Assembly: GCA_039707655.1 (NCBI GenBank)
Contig: CM077676.1
Span: 430,629,379 to 430,693,378 of the forward strand
Length of the DNA stretch: 64,000 bases
Reading direction: 5' to 3'
Origin: Elymus sibiricus
Taxonomy: Eukaryota; Streptophyta; Magnoliopsida; Poales; Poaceae
The notes below the pieces were generated by a model. That model made no database searches, was not told where the DNA came from, and was given only the letters and a program-made list of their open reading frames with translations. Below are positions 36,151-47,282 of this stretch, in pieces. Made by a program: the position numbers and the translations under genes. How positions within the stretch are numbered: the first letter of the stretch is position 1; each line of letters begins with the position of its first letter.

Positions 36151-36770
36151 GAAGATACACTGGATGCTAGCCATACTATGTTCAGCTCAGTGGTCACAGC
36201 AAGGACTGCAGAGGACAAATAGGGTAGAGCCACCTCAACAAGTGACAGAGTGTGACTATCTGAATTCACATGAAAACAAAATTTGAACGCATGGGACAGA
36301 GGAAAGCACCCATACATGTCCCACAACCAGACTAAGGATTTATCCTAAGCAAGACACAGGGATAATTGTCCATAGATACTCAGGAAGAATAGTGGATGTA
36401 TGCATGCAATACCATGCACCAAGGAAGGATGTCTCGCCCTTGGCAGTCAGCGTACGAAGTATTGGAATAAAACCAAAGCAGCTAGCTCTAGGCCATGGAA
36501 ACCAAACTATTTGTCGATACTACCCGCTACCCACAAACCATAGACAACAGACCGCCATGACAAAAGGTACACCTGATAGGAAAGAGAAGGATTCAATGCA
36601 GCTATTTGAGAATACAACATCCAAGCCATCAGACGAGACAGTTCGAAGGGCCAATGAACTAATGAAGACAAGACAGCTGATGGATCCAAGTCACACACAG
36701 GTATGTCCCCCTTCGCCGGGAGGTAAGCCCAGAAATCTCGAGGACGAGATTTTATTAAGGGGGGTAGGTT
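36151..36770 (+). mobile_element. Internal region of element A, right end with polypurine tract
   Basis: It ends with ctcgaggacgagattttatt and the purine tract aaggggggtaggtt (36757-36770) before the 3' LTR. The 127-codon ORF at 36392-36775 runs through the tract into the LTR and has no domain, so it is not called a gene. Confidence 0.65.
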
Positions 36771-38589
36771 TGTAACACCCTGGTTTTTGCTCCTCGTTTT
36801 ATTTCCTTCGCGGGATTGGACTCCCGTCTTTTTTCGGTGTTATCGGATTTTCTCTCGCTCTTGGGTATATGAAGATGGTCATTTAGCCTTGCCTTTCCCA
36901 TCAGACCAGAGATTCTCTTCAATTCAACCTGGCCACCCAAAATATATTCTCAGGATTCCGCCACCAAAACCCTACCTTCCGAGTTACCGGAAGGGAAACC
37001 CTAATTCCCGTAGTTACAAAGGAACCCCAATTTCCTTTGATCTATTGCCTCCCAAAGTTTTCCTAGAGACTCTCCTATACCTATAAACCCTGGATATGCA
37101 AAAATATTGCAAAGTCATTTGCAATGTTTTTCATTTGAAATTAATTCCTTTTTCTGCCAGTTTAAGGAATTAAATCCAGAAAAATATTTATCCATCTCCA
37201 AAGTTCATGAAAACTTGTGGAGATATTCTTTGTGATCATATTGAGCTCCCATAAAAATATTGGCCATAATTAAATAAGGGAGCTTCTCCTATCCATATAT
37301 TCACCATTTCCATCAAAAACCCAAGTTCCATAGTTCAAGTTTTGAGCACATCATTCAATTCTTGTTTCTGGACTTATTTTGAGGTTGTGAAGCAACTATA
37401 TTTTATTTTGCTTCAAAATTCTTGAAATTAATCCAGGACCTCACATTCTCTATATGATGTGAGCATGCAAAAATTCACATCATTTTATCTAGCCAATGTC
37501 TCCCGAAAATTCCATCTAGTTTCTGTCCAGCAGAAAGCTCTGTGAAGGAAGTACCTTCATAGGGCATCCAAATGAGCTGAAATTTTACCAGAATATCATA
37601 ATGTCCACCTAACCTCCCTACACCAAAATTCAGCTCATTTCATTCAACCATTTGAGCACAACTCCAACTTTCTCATTTCTGTCCAGTAGGGCACTTTGTG
37701 AAGGAAGTGCATGCAAACAAGGTCCAAATGAAGTCAAATTTTGCAAGCATCTACTCCTTCCTATCTCATTTCATTGTGACAAAGATTCAGCTCCTCACCT
37801 TCATCTATTTATCCAAAAACATCCACCCAAGTTTGCTGTTAGAATTTGTTTTTGCAAACACCTCTCACCTCAGAGCCACCCAGCTGGTTCCAGCAGCTTC
37901 CCTCGTTCATTTGAGCAGTGATTCACCTGTTGGACAAGGTGTGACGGCCAGACTGGCACCAGAGCGTGCTATGCACGTGGTGACCACGCAGAGGCCGTGC
38001 GGAAACGGCGCTCTGCGCTTTGTCCTCGTCGGCCAGCTAGCTCCAGTCGGCCGTGGCTCGTCCGGGCATGTCCAGCGGCTCCCCTGCGTCCACGCACCCC
38101 TCCTCTAGCTGCTTCCCCCTCCGTTCCCATCCTCGCCGGACGACGACAAGCGCCGCCGTACGCGCACGTGTCACGGCCGTCGTCTTCTTCCCCTGGCCTC
38201 TTCCTCTCGAGCCGTCATCTCCCCCTGAAGCTCGTCTGGTCAGCACCTCTCCCCGCTTGCCACCTCGTCGGAGCTCCAGTGCGGTGATAAGGGTGCCACG
38301 GCCGCCTATAAATAGGTCCTCCCCGGAGCCCCCAGCCATCCCCGAGCACACCAGCAGCCTCCTACACTTCCCAGCTCCCTCCTGGACGACCCACTCGAGC
38401 TCTCCCTCCCTCAATTCTCCCCATGGCCGCAATGGCCATCGTCGGCCCTCGCTAAAATTCGAGCGGTCCTCTGCCCCGTTGCCACGACCGAGCTCACCAG
38501 AGACCTCCCCTCGACGAGGCGGTTCTCTTCTATACTTCTCCCTCCCAATCCTACTACCACAGCCCCGTTTCCTTCATCGCCGTGAAGCC
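36771..38589 (+). mobile_element. 3' LTR of element A, interrupted by element E
   Basis: It begins tgtaacaccctgg and follows 9851-11790 of the 5' LTR closely, apart from a 98 bp deletion after 37280 and a shorter gap just before the TATA box (38307-38314). It stops where element E starts; aagcc (38585-38589) is the candidate target-site duplication of E. The remainder of this LTR should lie beyond the window. Confidence 0.8.
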
Positions 38590-40266
38590 TGATGTCTACT
38601 ACACAACTTGTTCTTGTAGACTCGTGTTGGGCCTCCAAGCGCAGAGGTTTGTAGGACAGTAGCAATTTTCCCTCAATTGGATGACCTAAGGTTTATCAAT
38701 CCGTGGGAGGCGTAGGTTGAAAATGGTATCTCTCAAACAACTCAGCAACCAAATACAAGAAATCTCTTATGTCCCCAACACACCCAATACAATGGTAAAT
38801 TGTATAGGTGCACTAGTTCGGCGAAGAGATGGTGATAAAAGTGTAGTATGGATAGTAGATATAGGTTTTTGTAATCTGAAAATATAAAAACAGCAAGGTA
38901 GCAAGTAACAAAAGTGAGCACAAACGGTATTGCAATGCTTAAAAACAAGGCCTAGGGTTCATACTTTCGCTAGTGCAATCTCTCAACAATGCTAATATAA
39001 TTGGATCATATAACAATCCCTCAACATGCTATACAGAATCACTCCCAAGTTCCTATTAGCGGAGAACATAAGATAGAAATTGTTTGTAGGGTACGAAACC
39101 ACCTCAAAGTTATCCTTTCCGATCGATCTATTGAGCTATTCCTATAAGTGTCACAAACAGCCCTAGAGTTCGTACTAAAATAACACCATATGATACACAT
39201 CAACCAACTCTAATGTCACCTAGATACTCCAATGTCACCACAAGTATCCATGAGTTGATTATACGATATGCATCAAACAACTTCATAATCATAATATTCA
39301 ATCCACACAAAGAACTCCAAGGAGCACCCCAAAGTTTCTATCGGAGAAAAGATAATGAAAACATGCATCAACCCCTATGCATAGATTACCCCAATGTCAC
39401 CTCGGGAATCCGCGAGTTGAGTGCCAAAACATAAATCAAGTGAATCAATATAATACCCCATTGTCACCACGGGTATGCATATGCAAGACATACATCAAGT
39501 GTTCTCAAATCTGAAATATTCAATCCAACAATAACGAAACCTCAAAGGGAAAAGACTCGATTCATCACAACAAGGATAGAGAGGGAAGAAACACGATATG
39601 AGCCAACTATATTAACAAAGCTCGCGATACATCAAGATCGTGCCAAATCAAGAACGCGAGAGAGAGAGATAAAACACATAGCTACTGGTACAAACCCTCA
39701 GCCCCGAGGGTGAACTACTCCCTCCTCATCATGGAGACCGCCGGGATGATGAAGATGGCCTCCGGTTATGATTCCCCCCTCCGGCAGGGTGCCGAAAAAG
39801 GGCTGTAGATTAGATCGTGGAGGTACAAAGGCTTGCGGCGGCGTAAAAACTCATCTCGGTTAACTTTTGGGGGTTTCTGAATATATATGATTTTTCAGCG
39901 TTGAAATCACGCGAAGAGGTGCCACAGGGGGCCCATGAGGCACCAGGGCGCGCCTGGGGGGGTGGCGCGCCCTGGTGGCTCGTGGGGCCCCTGTGGGTCT
40001 TCTGGCCACCTCCCGAAGCTTCTAGTGTCTCTTATGTTCTAGAAAAAATCGTTAAAAAGTTTCGCTGCATTTGGACTTCATTTGATATGGATTTTCTGTA
40101 AAACCAAAAACAAGCAGAAAACAACAACTAGCACTGGGCACTAGGTCAATATGTTAGTCCATAAAAATCATATAAAAGCCATATAAAAGTGCACCAAAAT
40201 CATACAAAACTATAATAAACATGGCACGAATACTTCATAAATTATAGATACATTGGAGACGTATCA
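38590..40266 (-). repeat. 3' LTR of element E
   Basis: It starts tgatgtctactac and ends ggagacgtatca in plus coordinates, the exact complement of the D LTR ends. Short ORFs such as 39213-39434 are shared with D's LTRs in the opposite orientation. Confidence 0.9.
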
Positions 40267-41816
40267 GCATCCCCAAGCTTAATTCCTGCTCGTCCTCGAG
40301 TAGGTAAATGATAAAAGAAATAATTTATGAAGTGTGAATGCTAGCATAGTGCATAAGTTTGTTCAATGATAATTTCAATCACTTTTTTCCTAGCATCATT
40401 ATATATCATAAATAGTAGCTCATCTCATAAAACTTCTCATGATCAAGTAGCAAGCTATTCACATGTTTAAAGTATAGGCCATAAACTTTCTTGAAAACTA
40501 ACAAACTGTGTTCTCGGTCATCAAACAATTGCAATTCATCTTATTTTCAGGAAGGGTCTATGTAAGAGCTTTGATCTAGCAAATTCCACATACTCAACCA
40601 TCATTTAGTCTTCCATGATTGTTGACACTCAAAGCATATTTTTAGAACAAACCGTTTCAGTCAAACACGTAGGAAGATAGGGGCTTAATGTTTCGCCTCC
40701 CAACTTATTTATCTCAAGGATAATGTCAACAATAATAACTCATGATCATCTATATTCCACTGGATATATGTGCCTGGATCTTTCCCTACCACATAATGCT
40801 TGCCAACTAAAGAGTAAATAGAGCGGAATGGGGATGAACATTAATGACTCTTGCATAAAAGTAAATACAGAAAAGTAAAAGATAGGCCCTTCGCAGAGGG
40901 AAGCAGAGGTTGTCATGCGCTTTTTGTTGTTGGATGCACAAGCTCTTAATGCAAAGGAACGTCACATTATATTGCCCCTTGTGATAGCAACCTTTATTAT
41001 GCAGTCCGTCGCTTTTATTTCTTTACCATCACAAGTTCGTACAACGCTTATTTTCCCTTAAAATAAAAGATCATACATTTTTTAGGAGCAATTTTTATTG
41101 CTTTTTGCACCGATGACAACTTACTTGAAGGATCTTATTCAATCCATAGGTAGATATAGTGGACTCTCATGGCAAGAAACTGGGTTTAAGGGTTTTTGGA
41201 TGCACAAGTAGTATCTCTACCTAGTACGAATTTTTGGCTAGCAAAAGATCCTAAGCAAGCACCACATGTTAGAGGATCCATGACAATATAACTTCTATGT
41301 GAATATAAACAAACATAACTCATTACGTTGTCTTCCTTGTCCAACGTCAACTACTTGATCAAGCTTGAAAATAATTAATGGGGGCTCACAATCATAGAAG
41401 ATGTCCAAGATAGTATATTTATATGTGAAATTTCTCTTCCTTCAAAATTCTTTCATGAATTGTTCAAGTGACCAATGCTATGTTTGTTAACTTTCAATAA
41501 ATTTTATCACTTATACTTCTTGTATGTGAAGTCACTACTCCCCATGGGACAAGCATATGAAGCATATAAATTTCAACTTTATGATATTCAATTCATTTCA
41601 ACAATTTACTCATAGGATATAAGTGAAGAACAAGAGTAAATGACAAACTACTCCAAAAAGATATAAGTGAAGACCAAATGAGTAGTTAAGTAAATAGGTA
41701 GCTATGTGAGGACTCTCTCTCATTTAAAAATTTCAGATCTTATTATTTTATTCAAACAGCAAGAAAAACAAAATAAAATGACATTCCAAGGATAGCACAT
41801 ATCATGTGAAGAAGCA

Positions 41817-41825
41817 AAAACTTAG
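41817..41825. other. 9 bp target-site duplication of the MULE, left copy
   Basis: The bases aaaacttag occur here and at 44389-44397. Element D has the uninterrupted equivalent near 30452-30475 on the other strand, which confirms the site. Confidence 0.95.
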
Positions 41826-42254
41826 GGGACAATTACATTTGTGCCCTTAATTGGAACCCACTACTCAAATTTGCCCCTAATTCCAAAGTGTGCTCAAATT
41901 TGCCCCTCCACCGTCATGTGGCCTTATAGAAATGCCCTTCCGTCCCGTTTCTATCGAGTCAAAGCGCTTTGACCGGTAACTCGCCGTCTGTTTGACATTT
42001 CTGCCCCTGGTACTTACATGTGGGCCCTCATCCACTCACTCACTCACTCCTATCCATCTATTCTCTCTCTCGCCACACTGTCTCTCCCTCTCCCCAAATC
42101 ACAGGAACCCTAACCCTAAAACTCATCAATTTGGCGCCATGGCGGCTGGAGATCGAGCGGCTAGGGTTGCTAGTGAGAAGTTGTAGATCTGAACCCTCTC
42201 AAAGCTTTGCTGCAGTTGGTTGGAGGCGGCGTCCACACAGGATGGCGCACGAGC

Positions 42255-42850
42255 ATGAAGGCGGCGGCGGCGACACAGACGGGAGCACAGCACTGGTCGG
42301 GTATCTCTCTCCCTTTCCTCTGCGCAGATCCAGGAGCACAGGATTCAGTTGCAAATGAAGCTCCAGTAGTAGTCAGGTATAATATTTATTAGGTCCCTAT
42401 TTATTACTAAATTCTGATGAACATGTCATTTCTGCTTGCTAACTCTCATTTGTCTTTATCAGCCCAAGAACAAATGAAGAACCAGCAACTGATCCTGTAG
42501 CAGAACGAGTAACTGATGCAACTACAGTGGTTAGTGCAGTCAGGTATAATATGTATTGCTAAATTCTAAAGAACATGCTATTTCTGCTTGCCAATTCTCA
42601 TTTTGTTTATCTTTACAGCCCAAGAAAAAATTATAAGAAACCAGCTATGAGAGGAGCATCACCAGCAAAGAAGAAGAAGATTACATTTGCTAAAGAGACC
42701 ACAATTGGCTCTGTTACTGGAAGCAACCAGCTCAGCAAAACATTTCCTCCTCAGAAGGAACTGAAGAAAATTGTCAACAACAGGAAGAGCAGTTCTAGGC
42801 TATCTACAAACCCAGCTTGCAACACCAGGAGCAAGACGGCCAAGTTGTAG
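42255..42850 (+). CDS. Putative three-exon gene in the MULE, basic C-terminus
   Basis: A model with exons 42255-42376, 42463-42543 and 42619-42850 gives an open frame of about 144 codons. Both introns begin gtataat and end cag or acag, and the two introns are similar to each other, so the middle exon region looks duplicated. The last exon is Lys/Arg-rich and ends with NTRSKTAKL. Such basic NTRSK tails resemble the end of some MULE transposases, but no transposase core is present, so the origin is inferred. The start is uncertain; another short ORF opens at an ATG near 42139 in a different frame. Confidence 0.35.
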
Positions 42851-43400
42851 TGAAACTGCTGTTATATGTTGCTGTTGGGTCCTATTTAGTTCTAGAACTG
42901 GTAGTTTATTGTGTTCTTAACTATGTGAACCCTGTGTAGTTGGTGTGAACTGCTAGTTTTTAGTGCTTGTGTGCACTATATGCAAGTGTGGTGTGGAAAA
43001 CATGTTATCTGTGCTTGATGTTGTGTGCTTGTTCACACTAGAATATATATGTTGTGCAAATGCTGTTTGTGAATGATCATTTGGTCCATTATGTATTTTG
43101 GTGCAGAAAATGATCATTTTGGCATGTCAAACCACATATTTATGATCATTTTGGCATGTCAAACCATATGTTTCTCATTTGGTCATTTTCTCCACATACT
43201 GTTGTCATTTGCTCATGCCACAACAAAATGGTGCTTATTTGGTCATTTGTTCCAACACAACAGTTAGCTCACAGCAACAATTGCTCATTTTGGTCATCAG
43301 GGCACAACAACAACTAGTTCACACCCAACACAACTTAGTTCATCTGCCGCCACATTACAATATGCAAAAGAGACTTCCCTCATTTCATACCACAGTCCAC
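42851..43400. other. Spacer between the convergent MULE genes
   Basis: Contains repeats of tttggtcatttt and ttggcatgtcaaacca and no domain-bearing ORF. It would hold the 3' untranslated parts of both genes. Confidence 0.5.
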
Positions 43401-44058
43401 CTAATATGGATTCTTAGACCACACAGAAACTAAAGTGGCCAAAACAACTACAGCTAGAACTATGAGAAATCCACTAGTATCCAGCAACTCATTGTTCTTC
43501 TTCAACTTCATCTTCAGTTACTTCTTTTTCTCAGTTAAATGCATCACTCTCCTCTCCAAATGATGAGCTTTAAGCCAACTTCCTTCTAGCCGAGCATGCA
43601 TTTCCTCGAAGGCACGACCAACACGATCTAACGGAGGCGGGTCAATCCAAACAAGCCACTCGCATTCATCGGGCAGCTGCAATATCAAATTCAAATCAGG
43701 CCCAAACATATAGCTTGATACAAATCAAAATAACACAATTAAAGTTCCCAATCAATTACATCAAGTTGGCAGCCCAAAAATCGCCTCCCTGTACTAGCTC
43801 CTCCCCAGGCGACACGGCGAGCAGGAACGAGTCCATGCCCCGGGCAGCGCTGCTTCGTGCGCTCCTCAAATCCACAGAACGTTGGATCGGGGATGAAGAA
43901 CTCAGATGACCACTGAACTATGCTTACACCATCAACCTAAACAACAAAAAATCCCCACTTTGGATGAACCCTAATTTTGCAAAATCCCCAAATTGATGAG
44001 CAACACTTACCTCGGCAGCCGCCGATGATCTCGATGAAGCCATTCCTGACATGCACAT
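43401..44058 (-). pseudogene. GRF-type zinc-finger gene in the MULE, one in-frame stop
   Basis: Exons on the minus strand are 44058-44011, 43936-43760 and 43676-43401, all with GT/AG borders in phase 0, giving about 166 codons. Exon 2 contains CPGHGLVPARR and, after a short loop, GRRFLGC; exon 3 opens with ECEWLVWIDPP. Together these fit the GRF zinc finger, a DNA/RNA-binding fold with spaced Cys/His and a G-R-F core. A coiled-coil-like segment follows and the protein would end in a hydrophobic tail (GFLIVLAVVVLATLVSVW). A TAA at 43518-43520 falls between coiled coil and tail, with homology continuing in the same frame. It would truncate the tail but leave the zinc finger. An alternative start is the ATG at 44043. 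Confidence 0.65.
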
Positions 44059-45009
44059 CACACTCTGCCGATTCCAGCCGCCACCGGTGCCAATCGCCTC
44101 AGTCGCGCGCGTGTGCTCCGATCCAGTGCGCGCGTCGGGAGGTTGAAGAAAGAGAAGAGAGTGAGAGTGAGAGAACGATTCAAATGGGGCCCACATGTAA
44201 GCATCAGGGGCAGAAATGTCAAACAGACAGCGAGTTACCGGTCAAAGCGCTTTGACTCGACGGAAACGGGACGGAAGGGCATTTCTATAAGGCCACATGA
44301 TGGCGGAGGGGCAAATTTGAGCACACTTTGGAATTAGGGGCAAATTTGAGTAGTGGGCTCAAGTTAAGGGCTGAAATGTAAATGACCCAAAACTTAGGCT
44401 CAACCAAAACTGACCGATAGTTGTTGAAGAAGAAAGGTGGGATGCCTACCAGGGCATCCCCAAGCTTAGATGCTTGAGACTTCTTGAAATATTAATTTGG
44501 GATGCCTTGGGCATCCCCAAGCTTGAGCTCTTGTGTCTCCTTGATTCCTCTCATATCATGGCTTCTCCTAAATCTTTAAAAACTTCATCCACACAAAACT
44601 CAACAAGAACTCGTGAGATAAGTTAGTATAAATCAACTCAAAACCTTAACATTCCCTACTGTAGAAAATCACAAAAATTATAATTAAACATTGCATACTA
44701 AATGGCTCTTCATATTTAATACTCCTATCCTCAAATAGAAACATTAAACACGCAAACATATGCAAACAATGCAACTATAACAGCAATCTGCCAAAACAGA
44801 ACAGTCTGTAATGGGTGAATAAGAATCCATACTTCCCTAAATCCAAAAATTCTGAAAAATTACCATGTGACAGAGAACTCATGCATGCTTACTTTGTAAA
44901 AATTTCAGATTTTTATCATGTTCTGACTATTCAGGAATATTCTGGACATAACAGAAAATTTTCTGTTTTCAAACAGCAACACATGAACTTGCAAACTGAG
45001 CATGGTAAA

Positions 45010-45535
45010 CACTACAGGAATCACGCAGTTGACGGCAAAGGAATGTCTGGCGGACGGCAAAGCCCTTTGCCGTCAGCCAGCAGAAGGCCCCACGTCCGGC
45101 TGAATGAACTACGGCAAAGGGCTGCTTTGCCGTCTTCTTAAATAAAGCGGACGGCAAACAAGTTTGCCGTCAGCCATACTAAGCAAGCAGACGGCAAAGG
45201 GCTTGGACGGCAGAGGGATAGGGTTAGGCCCGTTAGGTGGCTAACGGCGTACTTTGCCGTCTGCCAGCAGACGGCAAAAGCGCAAAGGCGCAAAGTTCTT
45301 TGCCGTCTGCCAGCTGACGTCAGGCGTCAGCTGGGGTCAATGCATGCCCTTTGCCGTCTGCCAGCAGACGGCAAAGCACAGCAGCCTTTGCCGTCCGCTG
45401 GCAGACGGCAAAGTGCCCAAATAGGCCAGCCCAGGTGCCCCCAGGTTGCACAGGTAGCTGCCACGTGTCAGCTTTGCCGTCCGCTAGCGGATAGCAAAGC
45501 TCTTTGCCGTCCACTGGCAGACGGCAAAGTGCCTG
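45010..45535 (-). repeat. Left subterminal repeats of CACTA-2
   Basis: Motifs tttgccgtctgcc and agacggcaaag occur around ten times, often as small palindromes such as gtctgccagcagacgg. These are the likely TnpA-type binding sites. ORFs on both strands across this array are shadows. Confidence 0.85.
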
Positions 45536-45581
45536 TATTGCCCCTGTTAATTCTGTTTTTTCTTAAATTCAATCAATTTCA

Positions 45582-46030
45582 CAGATATATATATATATAT
45601 ATATTCATTTGAAAATACTTTCAACAAGCATACATATCCCTGCCATATGGATATGATCATCCAACACATATATATACCAAATCAAAAGTCCATATCCAAC
45701 ATATATATATCCAACAATTAAGCAAAAAGTCCATATACAATGGTTTCATCCATACATACATATATAGGTAGCAAGTTTCACATTGTTCATCCTACAAAAT
45801 CAAAACAAAAAGGAAGGACAAGGAGAAGAGTAGACTCCATCAACGCAAGCTTCCGTGATCTGAAGCAAATCTGCAAAATGGGAAAGAAGAAAGTAAGAAG
45901 AAGAAGACTAGAAGAAGAAGAAGAAGAAGAAGAAGACTAGAAGAAGAAGAAGAAGGAGAAAAAGAAAAAGAAGAAGAAGAAGAAGAATTTTTCTTCTCTT
46001 TATTTTTCTCCTCTTCTTTTTCTTCTTCTT
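45582..46030. repeat. AT and GAA/TTC microsatellites
   Basis: An (at)n run lies near 45583-45605. From about 45893 to 45987 there is a gaa-rich run followed at once by its complement ttcttctctttattttt, which could fold back. The 66-codon ORF at 45740-45940 is made from this low-complexity sequence. Confidence 0.8.
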
Positions 46031-47095
46031 ATTGCTTACTTATGTCATTTTAGAGCTATCCTAGGTAAATAGGTCATTTTGGAGCTAAGTAAGGTTATTA
46101 TGTCATTTTCGAGGAAAATAAGCTAAGTATATGACATTTTGGAGCTAAACCAAGGTTATTATACCATTTTTGACCTAAGTATGCTAATTATGTCATAAAT
46201 GAACTAAATAAGCTAAGTACAGGTCATTATTGAGCTAACCTAGGTAATTATGCCATTTTGGAGTTAACTAAGCATATTAAGTCATTTTGGAGGAAAAAAA
46301 ACTAAGTGTAGGTCATTTTAGAGCTAACCTAGGTAAATAGGTCATTTTGGAGCTAAACCAAGGTTATTATGCCATTTTTTACCTAAGTAAGCTAATTATG
46401 TCATAAATGTACTAGCTAAGCTAAGTATAGGTCATTATTGAGCTATCTTAGGTAGTTATGCCATTTTTTAGCTAACTAAGCATATTAAGTCATTTTGGAG
46501 GAAAAAAATGCTAAGTATAGGTCATTTTAGAGCTATCCTAGGTAAAATAGGTCATTTTGGAGCTAAGTAAGGTTATTATGTCATTTTCGAGGAAAATAAG
46601 CTAAGTATATGACATTTTGGAGCTAAACCAAGGTTATTATGCCATTTTTTTACCTAAGTAAGCTAATTATGGCATAAATGAACTAGCTAAGCTAAGTATA
46701 GGTCATTTTTGAGCTAGCCTAGGTAGTTATGCCATTTTTTAGCTAACTAAGCATATTAAGTCATTTTGGAGGAAAAAATGCTAAGTGTAGGTCATTTTAG
46801 AGCTATCCTAGGTAAAATAGGTCATTTTGGAGCTAAGTAAGGTTATTATGTCATTTTCGAGGAAAATAAGCTAAGTATATGACATTTTGGAGCTAAACCA
46901 AGGTTATTATGCCATTTTTGACCTAAGTAAGCTAATTATGTCATAAATGAACTAGCTAAGCTAAGTATAGGTCATTATTGAGCTAGCCTAGGTAAAATAG
47001 GTCATTTTGGAGCTAAGTAAGGTTATTATGTCATTTTCGAGGAAAATAAGCTAACTATATGACATTTTGGAGCTAAATAGGTCATTTCTTAAGCT
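46031..47095 (-). repeat. Complex minisatellite with higher-order structure
   Basis: Units of about 30 bp such as taggtcattttggagctaag recur throughout. Longer blocks are repeated as sets: aaggttattatgtcattttc occurs near 46090, 46570, 46840 and 47025, separated by about 480, 270 and 190 bp. The array lies between the tnpA-like gene and the left end, in the 3' untranslated part of CACTA-2. Confidence 0.85.
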
Positions 47096-47282
47096 AAGTA
47101 TGCATTTGTTAAGAAAAACACTAGGGAAAACGTACCGTCATCACAGAGGTGAAGGACCGGTCGCGCCAGTGGCAGACGCAGAAGGATCGGTCGATGCTTG
47201 TCGGGAGTTACGCTGCACCAAAGATCATTTGCAATGTCTCGTTAGCATGATGAAACTCAAATGTGAAGACTAGTAACTAATG

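Larger units (their letters stand above)
41826..44388. mobile_element. Mutator-like element (MULE), 2.56 kb, with 202 bp terminal inverted repeats
   Basis: The ends are long inverted repeats (41826-42027 and about 44187-44388) with the core caaatttgcccctaattcc and caaagcgctttgacc, and a 9 bp target-site duplication flanks it. Long repeats and a 9 bp duplication are the Mutator signature. No MURA-type transposase with a DDE core or SWIM finger is present, so it is non-autonomous. It carries two convergent gene models that end at 42850 and 43401. Confidence 0.9.
38590..45009 (-). mobile_element. LTR element E, inverted relative of D, truncated
   Basis: On the minus strand it reads as the 3' LTR of the D family (38590-40266, 1,677 bp) followed inward by the tract gcatccccaagctt and D-like interior. 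The interior is split by a MULE (41826-44388) and stops at 45009, equivalent to about position 29866 of D. The missing 5' half, including the ORF, the primer site and the 5' LTR, is not found right of CACTA-2. Confidence 0.85.

Noticed and set aside
36392..36775. 127-codon ORF near the end of element A
   Set aside because: Runs through the polypurine tract into the LTR and lacks any domain.
45340..45514. ORFs in the CACTA-2 left end
   Set aside because: Created by subterminal repeats of the tttgccgtctgc type.
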